Part shown: piece by piece, positions 10,001 to 19,111 of the stretch
Numbering within the stretch: the stretch's first letter is position 1
Layout of the letters: the number at the start of each line of letters is the position of its first letter
Notes under the pieces: generated by a model
Databases searched by the model: none
The model's input: only the letters and a program-made list of their open reading frames with translations
What the model was told of the DNA's origin: nothing
NCBI GenBank assembly: GCA_008330645.1
Contig: VLTN01000034.1
Location: 62,001 to 126,000 of the forward strand
From: Cafeteria roenbergensis
Taxonomy: Eukaryota; Sar; Bigyra; Bicosoecida; Cafeteriaceae
Direction of reading: 5' to 3'
Length of the DNA: 64,000 bases
Made by a program: the position numbers and the translations under genes

Positions 10001-13000
10001 GTCTGCGGGGCCTTTTCCAGCCGCCTCCTGCGCGGCAGCTGTGTCAAGCGGCGGGATGGCGGGGCTCTGGACGGCAGCACCACCTCCCTGGGTGCTGGGG
10101 GTGCCTTGGCTCCGCTCGTGCTCGCTCCCTGGCTTTGACCCCGAGGGCATTGGCACGGGGGGCACAGAGCTGGAGGCGCTGGATGGACGGTGCCGCGAGA
10201 CAGGCATCATGACCATCTTGGCCTGGGACAGCACGTGCAGCAGCCCCTTGGCAGCCGCGGCGCTCTCCGCCACGTCAATGCTTTGGAACTTGCGTGCGTC
10301 AGCGATGTTCATTGCCAGTTCTTCGGCGTTTTCTGAAGCAACGCCGCCAGCGGCAGCGGCTGGCACTGGCGGATTGGGAGCCGCCACGGCTGGGAAGGCC
10401 TCGGCAAACTCGGCCGTGGACTCCTCTTTGTGGTGAATTTGCTTCTCGTCCATGTCCGCGCTTCCACCGGCTGCAGGGCCGGGCACCACCTCCTTGGACG
10501 AGGTGCTGGCGCTGTGAGCCGGCTTGGACAGAGCAGGCGTCGTTGCCGGAGTCGAGGCTGCCGACCCCGGAGCCACGCTCCTTGAGCCCGTTGAAAGCGT
10601 TGCAACGATGGGGGGGCCTGTCGGCCGCAGGGCCGGTGGCAGCGGCCTGCGAAACCCCGGACTGCTGACCGTGCTCTGGATGCTCATCGCAGGCGTGACC
10701 CGAGCCGCCTTCCCGAAGAAGGTCTGGCTTGCGGCAGGTGACTGGCTGGGGCGCAGGTGTCGCGTGCTGGCGCGGATGGCATTGTCGACCGCTTTGGCCC
10801 GCCGAGCGGCTGCCTTCTCCGCCTCTTCCCGCTCCCGGTCGGCTTCCTCCTTCCGCTTCATGTACAGCTTCCGAGCTCGGTCGTTGGAGGCCTGGATGTG
10901 CGGCATGCTGCTCGACACTTCGCGAAGGCCCAATTGGCGTGCGCGCTCCACTTGCAGGGCTTTGGACTCGGCCCACAGCTTCGCTCGGTTCTGGGCAATG
11001 GCGCGGAGCCGGCGGTAGGTGTCGGGGTAGTCGTAGAGGATGAGCTCGAGATCCTGCTTGGAGAGCGCCTGGAGATTGCAAACCACGCTTGCCCGATACC
11101 CGACAGGGCGCCTCACTTCGAGCACCACGGAGATGTCTCCGAAGTGGCGTCCGTCGGTGTACATTCCTAGCAGCAGGCACGGCTGGGGAAACGGCACAGC
11201 CTCGGAGATGTTGGCGTACGAGCCAATGGTGCGCACAGAGCTTTTGACGGCTGTGTCCGCGTTGGAGTTGAGGCCGCGGAACGATTGGCTTCGCCGGGTT
11301 GGGGACTTTGCCTGCGCCCCCCCCGGCCCCGAGTTGAGGAGCTCTGGAGGCGGGTTGTACCACGTGGAGACGGGCCCGCCCTCTGCTTGCAGCCTCCGCG
11401 TGGCAGCGGCGTCGGCCTTTTGGCCCGGCAGCTGAAGCAGAGCCTCCCGCACGTCGGAAACAGCGAGCCTCTCCATAGGCTGGACGGTGAAGTTGGGAAG
11501 GACGATAAAGTCTTCGGGTAGCTCCGCAATGACGTCCACGGAGCCCTTGGTGAGGAAGAATATTTCCCTCCCAATATCCCCTTCCTCTGCGATCATGTCT
11601 CCGGGCATGTGCAGCGCTGGCTTTAGCTTCGTCACGAGCTTGGACATGAGCGAGGGGTCTTCGCCATCAAAGGCCGAAAGCGAGACCAGAGTCTGGCCCA
11701 TCCCGTGTGCCACGACTTCGCTTCGCAGTGATTTGGAGAGGCCGGCAAGAATTTCAGCCTCGTTGAAGAGCGACTTTTGCGATAAGAAGTGGGTAAAGTA
11801 GTCCAGAATCCGCCGTTGCATTGCCTGAGGAAGGCGTCTGTCCAGCATGTACTCACGCACCTCGTCCACTCTCCGAGAAAAGGCGTTGTTCCGCGCGTTG
11901 AGCGTCTCCAGCAGCTGCGCGACATGCGCGACGATGATGCCGAAGAAGATGGCCCCTACAATCTGTGTGAAGATGGAGTAGGCTCGCTCCACTGTTGTGA
12001 TTGCGTGAATATCGCCGAAGCCTACGGCCATCAGGGTGGCAACAACCCAGTACAAGCTCAGGAGGTAGCGCGCTCCAAGCAGCCTTTGGTCCACCGATGG
12101 CTTGTCGATGCTGTCGAACCAAGTTGGCACTTCGAGTTGGCCGCCATCGGTCTGAAGCAGGCTAAGGTAGTGGAATACACACGAGAGGATGTGTGCGGTG
12201 AGGAAGATGAACGCAATGATGCGGCCGAGCCTCACCATCGCCGTTGCGACCACGTTCGTCGATGACCCGGTGATGGACGCCATCACGCGCCGAAGCTTGA
12301 TGACGCGTGCGAGCTTGAGCAGCCTGGCGAGGCGCAGCGTCCGGACGAGTTTCAAGCTGCGGAGGCCTGCGGCTGTTCCGAGGGCCTCGAGCAGGATGAT
12401 GTCAAAAGGCACTGTTGAGAAAAAGTCGATGAAGAACCACGTCTTCAGGTACACGGCCGCGTCTCGAAGGCCGGTCTCGCGGAGCACGCATGGCCGCCAT
12501 GGCATGTCTGTAGCAGGCTCGTCGTCGTCGCCAGCGTCGTCGCGGCCGGAACCTTGGGCCCCAGATCGCATGGACGCCGACTCGCTGAATGGCTTGGTTG
12601 GGTTGTGGCCAAGCGCCTTGTCGTCCTTCGTCTGCACTCGCCGGTGCGTGCAAAAGTTGATGACCATGTCAATGAAGAACAAGGAGTCCATGATAACGAC
12701 CTCGGCGACGAAGAGCGCGTCGGTGGCGGACTGCTCGAAGCCAAGCCGGAAGGGAATGATGACGACGCTGTACATAATCAGCAGCGTCATGAGAAAGTTC
12801 CACCATCGCCTGGGAGTGGAGTTCTCTCGGTTGATCCTCTCCAGCCTGAACAGCGCGTGGTGCCACCAGGGCGCCCCTGGGTACGGCCCTCGCGGGCGCT
12901 CCTGCGGCTCCACAGGAAGACTCGACTGGGACGGAATCCCCGAACCATCCTGGTGGCCGATGGCTCCGATGGCGCGGCCCTGCTCCTCGAGCTGGTGCAT

Positions 13001-13336
13001 TCGCTGCTTGGCGCCTTCTAGGTCTCGCAGTCGAGCCTTGGCAGCGAGAGTGCGCTTATTCATCAGATGGCGAAGCGTGTTCCAGTGTCGGTCCGTCTGT
13101 GCACCGCTTCGGGGGGCCGGATCGGCGGTCGCGAACCCTTGACGCCCGGGGCTGGTCGATTCGCGGACGTGTTCCGCGGTCACCGTCGGTGGGGTGATCC
13201 CCATGCCGCCATTGCCCATCTGGGAGCGCTTGATTCTCTCGTACATCGTCCGACGACGGGCCTCGTCAGCTTTGCGCGCAAGTCGCTGCTGCTCCTGCCC
13301 AGCAGCCCCAGCGCGCAGCTGAGTTGCCCGGAACAT
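7069..13336 (-). CDS. Two-unit voltage-gated K+ channel of the EAG/HCN/CNG superfamily (two 6TM-pore-CNBD units in one chain)
   Basis: Exons complement(9166..13336) and complement(7069..9035). The 130-bp intron (GTGAGT donor, TTGCAG acceptor) falls inside the second pore and joins FTTMTT to VGYGDI, giving 2045 residues. Unit 1: S1 from about residue 178, an S4 with Lys/Arg every third position at about 326-351 (RSLKLVRTLRLARLLKLARV), selectivity filter VGFGD at about 438-442, then a C-linker and cyclic-nucleotide-binding-like domain (545 to about 780) carrying an insert of roughly 100 residues. Unit 2: S1 near 1185, S4 RSLKLLRTVRLVRLLKLFRF, filter VGYGD at 1391-1395, and an intact CNBD with FGELALL followed by RSSSARA. 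Linker and tail are Ser/Ala/Pro-rich. Two such chains would make a four-unit pore at a cell membrane. K+ selectivity follows from GFG/GYG; cyclic-nucleotide gating is not shown. I take the first in-frame ATG, since no upstream exon is evident. Confidence 0.88.
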
Positions 13337-14294
13337 CGCGTGACCCCAGCGAAGCGCCTTGGACCTCCTTGCGCAACTCCGAGCCCCTCCAGGTCCCTGG
13401 CAAACGAAGCGGGCGTTCTGAAATCAAGCAGCAGGGCGACAGGAGCACGGACGGGGCCTGGGTGGGAAGGGCATGCAGCTGCCGGGGCAGAGGGTTGCAC
13501 GACGCCTGCTTGAGGGCGTCGAAGGCGACGAAACGGTCGAACGTGCGCAGCGGCGGCAAGGCGCAAGCTTGGCCGGCCAGCTCGGCCTCCACCCCAGCTG
13601 CCACCCCCGTGAAGTTGGTTGGCCTCAAGCCAACAGCTTGACACCACCGCCGTGCCTGATTCGGTCGAGCGGCGCGTCGCAAACGCAGCCACAACCAACA
13701 AGACGGCGCGGGCAAATTGCGGCAGCTTGGGTGGCAGCAGCTTTTGCTCGCCGTCACCGCCCCAGCGCTCGCCATGGAGGCGGACTGTTGCGAACGCTAG
13801 TGCCGGTCGCTGCAGCTGGATGCGGGGGGTCGCAGCCTGGCACGCTGGCCAGACCGCAACCTCGTGGCGCAGGACCGTGAACGTTGCGACTGCGTGCCGG
13901 GGTCGCAGAGACTCGCCAACAGGCAAGCCCGCTGCATGCATGCTTGGGTAGGGCACCAGCGGCCGTGTCTGCCTCACAACTGGTTGCAGGGGCGCTTGCG
14001 CGGCCTGGCTGGGAGAGTCCGAAGCTCGGACGCGCGCGCAACCGTCCGCGGTGTCGGCCGCGAGTCTGCCAGTGCCCGCCGGCGTCTGCGGCTCGTCAGG
14101 GCCAGGGGTTGGTCCAGCACTGGCCCTTGGCGCGAATGTTCGCGGAGGCGCCGGGGCGGGCCCTTGTGGCTCGGAACGCCGGGGCGGCCAGCAAGCAACG
14201 CGCCGGACAGTCAGCAGCAGCAGCCGACCGCTTTGTCGATCGCCGGCCCTGCGCCTTCGGCCTCGTTGCAGCCGCCACCTCGCGGATACCAGCC
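13337..14294. other. Divergent intergenic region K+ channel / DLST
   Basis: About 960 bp between opposing start codons. Open frames cross it on both strands but show no family motif and no composition distinct from GC-rich background. It probably holds both promoters and leaders. I see no TATA-like element. Confidence 0.5.
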
Positions 14295-16044
14295 ATGCTC
14301 TCCCGGTCCGCTCGCATCGCCTCTCGCGCGGTTGCGGTGAGTCTCCGCATCGGCTCGCTGAGCGGCCAGCAGTTGGGGTCCGGCTTGTTGAGGCTGGCGG
14401 CGGGGACGCGGCGGCGTGGGCCAAGCCAAAGCACCGCCCCGTTGTTCGGCGCTGGGCCGCTCGCAACGCCCTTTCCTCGCGCGACACGCGGCGCCCGGCA
14501 AAAGCACGGAACCGAAACGTCGGCCGGGGCCGCGCGCGGCGCCGGTTGCCGGGCTTCAAGCGCACGCTGACGCTTGCTGCATTTCTGCTGTTCCTCGCGT
14601 GTGACCCTCGCCCTGGTCCTGGCGCCCCGCACCCAGGCACGGCGAGCCCGCCATCGGCTCGGGCACCAAGCGCGACGCGCTCTTGCCCCGTGTTTGCTTG
14701 CTCCCTGCGTGCCTGGTCCCTGCAGGCGCTCCCCGCGCGCGTGGCGGCCGCAGGTGCGCGCGCGCAGCCTGCAAAGGTTGCCGCCTTCTCAGCAATGCGC
14801 GGCAGCGTGGCCTTCCAGGGTGCTCGCCGGTGGCTTTCCGCCGCCAGCGGCAACGTGACCATGGACGTGCCTTCCATGGGCGACTCCATCTCGGAGGGCA
14901 CGCTCGTCGAGTGGATGAAGGGTGAGTGCAGTCCTGTGCAAGCTGGCGTAGTGCCGAACAGGCGCGCTCTCCAAGCGCCCGCGTCTGGCGAGCCGGGCCA
15001 CCTGAGGCATGCCACTGCCAGCACCTGTTTGTGCCCCGATGTTTGCGAGCCTGCTGCTGTGCTCGCGCATGCAATCCTCACGCTCCGCAGCCCCCGGAGA
15101 CTGGGTCGACGAGGACGAGGTGATCGCCATGATCGAGACCGACAAGGTGACCATCGACGTTCACGCGTCTTGCTCCGGCGTCGTCGTGGAGCACAAGGCG
15201 GAGGAGCAGGACAACGTCGAAGTCGGCGCCGCCCTCGTCGTGATCGACACCTCGGCCGAGAAGCCGGCTGGTGGGGAGCCCGCCAAGAAGGAGGAGGCCG
15301 CCGCCCCCAAGAAGGAGGAGGCCGCCGCCCCCAAGAAGGAGGAGGCCGCCGCCCCCAAGAAGGAGGCCGCTGCCCCTGCCGCCGCCCCCAAGAAGGAGGC
15401 CGCTGCCCCGGCCGCCGCCCCCAAGAAGGAGGCCTCTGGCGAGCGCTCGGAGCGCCGGGTGAAGATGAACCGCATGCGCTCTCGCATCGCCCAGCGCCTC
15501 AAGGACGCCCAGAACGAGACCGCCATGCTCACCACCTTCCAGGAGGTGGACATGTCCGCCCTGATGGCCCTGCGCAAGACCCACAAGGACGCCTTCGAGG
15601 CCAAGTACGGCTCCCGCATGGGCTTCATGGGCGCCTTCATCAAGGCCTCCGCGCAGATGCTTGTTGACATCCCTGCCGTCAACGCCGTCATCGAGGGCGG
15701 CGACGTTATCTATCGGTAAGCGCCGCACCCCCCTTTCTCCCCTCCCCTGGCGTCTCGCAGCTCGGCTGTGCAATGCGCTCCCAGCCCCCGAAGGAGTTGA
15801 GTTGCTCACTCTGCGTTCCAGCTCAGACCGCCCCTGCTGCCCCCCCCCCCCCCCCGCGCCTACTTGCGCTCCACGCAGTGACTACGTCGACGTCTCCGTT
15901 GCGGTGGCCTCGCCCCGCGGCCTCGTCGTGCCCGTGCTTCGCAACGTGGAGTCCAAGAACATCGCAGAGATCGAGCTCGAGCTCGCCGACCTTGCCAACC
16001 GCGCCCGCTCTGACCAGATCGCGCTCGAGGACATGGCCGGTGGA

Positions 16045-16077
<33 letters not shown>

Positions 16078-16305
16078 TCCCTGATGGGCACCCCCATCAT
16101 CAACATGCCCCAATCGGCTGTCCTCGGCATGCACGCCACCAAGCCCCGCGCGGTCGTCGTCGACGGACAGGTTGTGGCCCGCCCCATGATGTACCTCGCT
16201 CTCACGTACGACCACCGCCTCATCGACGGCCGTGAGGCCGCGACCTTCCTCGTCGGCCTTCGCGAGCGCATCCAGGATCCGGCCCGCATGCTCCTCGACC
16301 TCTGA
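14295..16305 (+). CDS. DLST: Dihydrolipoyllysine-residue succinyltransferase, E2 of 2-oxoglutarate dehydrogenase, mitochondrial
   Basis: Core enzyme of the TCA-cycle 2-oxoglutarate dehydrogenase complex; it transfers succinyl from lipoate to CoA. Exons 14295..14336, 14726..14921, 15091..15715 and 15879..16305 (donors GTGAGT, GTGAGT, GTAAGC; acceptors ending CTGCAG, CCGCAG, CGCAG) give 429 aa. Exon 1 ([14 protein letters not shown]) and the start of exon 2 form an Arg/Ala-rich mitochondrial presequence; the mature chain probably begins near the [17 protein letters not shown] segment. Lipoyl domain follows, with lipoylated Lys98 in [11 protein letters not shown]. An Ala/Pro/Lys/Glu linker of repeated KKEEAAAP leads to the acyltransferase domain, with catalytic motif [11 protein letters not shown] (His400, Asp404). 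No peripheral-subunit-binding domain is seen between linker and catalytic domain, as in animal DLST, which favours DLST over the pyruvate or branched-chain E2. Confidence 0.95.
15291..15440 (+). repeat. 24-bp coding tandem repeat in the DLST linker
   Basis: Repeat of a 24-bp unit coding EAAAPKKE, three near-identical copies followed by longer variants with AAAPAA inserts. It forms the flexible Ala/Pro-rich arm that lets the lipoyl domain swing. Confidence 0.85.
15840..15855 (+). repeat. Poly-C tract in DLST intron 3
   Basis: An almost pure run of about 15 C within the pyrimidine tract upstream of the acceptor at 15878. Its length could be unreliable in an assembly. Confidence 0.8.
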
Positions 16306-16702
16306 GCGCCAGCAGCGCCTGCCGCTGCCCCCCTCTCCCTCCCCGCGGATGCACGGAGTGTGTGGCCCCTCTGCTGCAAGCATGGCTGCGCCGCCTCTGC
16401 GCATCGAGGGCAGCGCGCGGCCCGGTGCGCCTCCCCATTAGGCCGCAAACGCAGTCACTCGGTCGTCCCACTCGCCCAGGCAAACACGCTGCGCTGGCGA
16501 GCCGGGCGGCCCTCGCGGAAGCGCGAGCGTCGCAGGGCGCAGGCGATGCCGACGCAACTGGCGCCGGCGGCTGATCGCACGGGCAAAGCGCCGATGCACG
16601 AAGCCAACCACACGCACACACGCCGAAGGGTTGCTGCGTGCGCGGGTGCACTCGCACACGCACACGCACTCGCGCACTGGCAGCTGCGCCCCGCCAGGCG
16701 CC
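16306..16702. other. Convergent 3' region DLST / small ankyrin gene
   Basis: About 400 bp between two stop codons facing each other. Contains short CA/CG dinucleotide-rich stretches (around 16610-16670) and no coding sequence that I can support. Confidence 0.5.
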
Positions 16703-17728
16703 CTACGCCTCAGCGGGCTTGAGCGTCACCTGCACACCGCTCGCCCCGGTAGCTCGCCTCCCAATGCCACCCAGCCTGCCACGCTTTGGACGCGAACTCG
16801 CCTGCCTTCGCCCGCCCACCGCAGCCGCGGGCGCCGGGCATACCTTCACAGGCGCGGCCGCTGCCGCAGCGCTCGCTCCTCCGCTGGGGGCAGGCAGACC
16901 CGAACGTGGCGCACGGCCAGCCTGCGACTCCTCGAGGACTTGCAGGGCGTCGTAGCCTGCTTCCAGGGCGGCAATGCGCTCTTCACTGGAGCTGGACGCG
17001 GGTGGAGCAGCCGCTGCGCCGCCGGCCAGCGATGCCTTGGCGTCTCGGAGAGCAGCGGCAACGATGCCCGACGCGGACGCCCCGTCTCGCGTGCGCAGTC
17101 CGGCGGCCACGCCCAGATTGCCGAGCTCTCGGACCACGCTTGCAAAGTCGTGCGCTGCAGTGCCCGAGGCACAGGCAGCACGGGCCGACCAATGCAACGG
17201 CGATTCGCCCCCTGCTGTGCAGGCGCTGGCGCCCAACACAGCTGCTGACAAGTCGGCTGGGGCCATGCTCACCCAGCGCGATGCGAGCGAGTCGCGAGTC
17301 GAGGCAGGGGAGGCCGAGAAAGCCGCGGCCACTGCGCTGGAGGCTTCGCGAATGGCCCCGGCGAGCAGCCTCTGTCCAAGCCAGTGCGCAGGGCCACGGC
17401 CAAGCCGGTCCGCAGCAACGTGCGCGGCTTGTCCCTCGGCCATCGCTTTCGCGACGCTTGAGCCTGTCACGCCGGCAAGCTCGGCGATGCATTCCGCGGA
17501 TTGACTCTCGGCAGCAACCAGGAGCGGCGTGCGGCCGTGCGCGTCCACGACAAGGGGGTCAGCGCCTGAGGCAACCAACAAACGCACGATTGCAGCAGAC
17601 GAGGTAACATGGAGCGGGGACTTTCCGTCGGCGGCGGCCGTGGCGAGGGCGGGGTTCACATCGAGCGCGGCTTGCACGCCAGCCAAGTCCCCAGCTGCGC
17701 ATGCGCGATGCATCGCCGTCACACTCAT
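16703..17728 (-). CDS. Ankyrin-repeat protein, about 341 aa
   Basis: Single-frame gene starting at the ATG at 17728 (MSVTAMHRACAAGDLAGVQA), which opens directly into an ankyrin helix. The frame continues upstream but without ankyrin content, so I treat that as leader. Ankyrin repeats are visible at about residues 1-32, 33-61 (GKSPLHV), 62-95 (GRTPLLVAAESQS) and more weakly near 108 (GRGPAHWLGQRL) and 171 (GESPLHWSARAA). The C-terminal 110 residues are Ala/Ser-rich with a short predicted helix around EERIAALEAGYDALQVLEES and a basic end. A GTATGC near residue 286 could be a donor of a small terminal intron, so the last 50 residues are less certain. Probably a protein-interaction module; the partner is unknown. 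Confidence 0.7.
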   Translation of the reverse strand: MSVTAMHRACAAGDLAGVQAALDVNPALATAAADGKSPLHVTSSAAIVRLLVASGADPLVVDAHGRTPLLVAAESQSAECIAELAGVTGSSVAKAMAEGQAAHVAADRLGRGPAHWLGQRLLAGAIREASSAVAAAFSASPASTRDSLASRWVSMAPADLSAAVLGASACTAGGESPLHWSARAACASGTAAHDFASVVRELGNLGVAAGLRTRDGASASGIVAAALRDAKASLAGGAAAAPPASSSSEERIAALEAGYDALQVLEESQAGRAPRSGLPAPSGGASAAAAAAPVKVCPAPAAAVGGRRQASSRPKRGRLGGIGRRATGASGVQVTLKPAEA

Positions 17729-18200
17729 GGCTGAGCGTCCCACGCGGGGCGTTTGCACGTGTTTTTGTGTGTGGGGGGGGAATGGGGGTGGGGAAGGGGG
17801 CAAGCTGGCAACGCCGGGACGGAACCTGGCCGCGCCGCTGAAGCTCTGGTTTCCGAGCGATCGACGATCGGTCGCCTCGGCAGGTTTTCCCGCCGTCCAG
17901 AGCGCACTCCTCCCCAGGAACTCAGAAGCGTCCAAACCGATACAATGCCTCGGTGAGCATCCGTGCCTCCGCCCTCCGCCCTCCGCCCCCTGCGCTTGCG
18001 CAGCTGAGCCCGAGACAGTGGCGGCCATGGTGCGCCTCGGCTGTTCGGGCAGCTGCGACGTGGCAGAAGCCATTCCGAAGGAAGGCGGCCTTCCGGGCTA
18101 GCGAGACTCCAGCGCCGCCCGCGATCCACGGTCGCCGCCCCTCGTCCCTCCCTCCGTGCTCCGACGTGTGCCTGGACGCAGTCGTGGCGGCGGAAGCAGC
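17729..18200. other. Divergent intergenic region, small ankyrin gene / CHCHD2-like gene
   Basis: About 470 bp between opposed start codons. A G-rich stretch (17768-17805) lies within 80 bp of the ankyrin ATG. No TATA-like element is seen. Confidence 0.5.
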
Positions 18201-18825
18201 ATGCGAACCTCGAGCTCCAGCTCTCGTGGCGGCGGCTTCGGCGGCCTGTTCGGAAAGCGGTCCACCACCCCCACAGCCACGCGCCGTCCCGCGGCGCCTC
18301 CCTCGCGCCCTGCTGCGGCGGCACCTCCTGCCACAACCGGCGGTGGCGGCATGCTGAGCGGCATCGGCGGCGCAATCGCCCAGGGCATGGCGTTTGGTGG
18401 CGGCTCCGCCATCGCGCACCGGTGAGCCTTGCCCCGCACCCGACGCGGGCCCGACGCGCCCTGGCAGGGTGGCGTTTGTCGTGCGCATGGCGAGTGGGGA
18501 AGCGCGGGGCGCCCTCGCCTCGCCCTCCAAAGGGCCACGATGTGCTCGTCGCCTCTTCCGCTCCCTTCCTCGCAGCGCGGTTGACGCAATCGCCGGCCCT
18601 CGCGAGACCCGCGTTGTTCACGACCATGGCGACGGTGCCGCCGCGCCCGCGGCCGGTGCAGCCGGCGCGGCTGCCGCTGCAGCCCCCGCCGCGGCTGCGC
18701 CCGACTGCTCGTCGTACATGTCCAACATGAACAAGTGCTTCAGCGAGAACTCGTCCGACATCTCCTTCTGCCAGCCCCAGGTGGACATGTTCAAGTCCTG
18801 CACCAGCGGGGAGCTCCTCCAGTGA
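18201..18825 (+). CDS. CHCHD2/CHCHD10/MIX17-like twin CX9C protein
   Basis: Small protein of the mitochondrial intermembrane space. Exons 18201..18421 and 18576..18825 (GTGAGC donor, CGCAG acceptor, phase 2 join giving AHR-AVDAIAG) yield 156 aa. Three features match CHCHD2/10 and yeast Mix17. The N-terminus is basic and Ser/Gly/Pro-rich. A central hydrophobic Gly/Ala segment reads IGGAIAQGMAFGGGSAIAHR. The C-terminal CHCH domain has two CX9C motifs (Cys-SSYMSNMNK-Cys and Cys-QPQVDMFKS-Cys) that would be oxidised by the Mia40 relay. I start at ATG 18201. An in-frame GTG 45 bp upstream is not a credible eukaryotic start. The family is linked to respiratory-chain maintenance and MICOS; the exact role here is inferred. 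Confidence 0.9.
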
Positions 18826-19111
18826 AGCGCTTCGCAAAGTGGCACGGCCTTCCAGGTGCCTGTTAAGGCGTGCCTTGCTGCCGTGCAAGCCGTCTGGGCT
18901 TGCGTGTCGAGTGTCGCGTCGTCGTTGCGAGACTGCTGATTCAGTGTGGCCGTCTCGCCGACGAATGTTGCGCTCAAGTTTCGGCTCAGTGTTCGGCCCG
19001 GCCTCTCAGCACAAGGATGCCACACATTGTCCGTGCGTGCAATGAAACCGAAGCAGACTCAGCATGCGCCGCGGACGTGCTCCGCCCCGACCAGCCGAGC
19101 CAGCAGTATGC

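Noticed and set aside
13180-15081. A 633-codon minus-strand open frame over the K+ channel start and DLST exons
   Set aside because: It overlaps two well-supported genes, is antisense to DLST, and encodes no recognisable domain.
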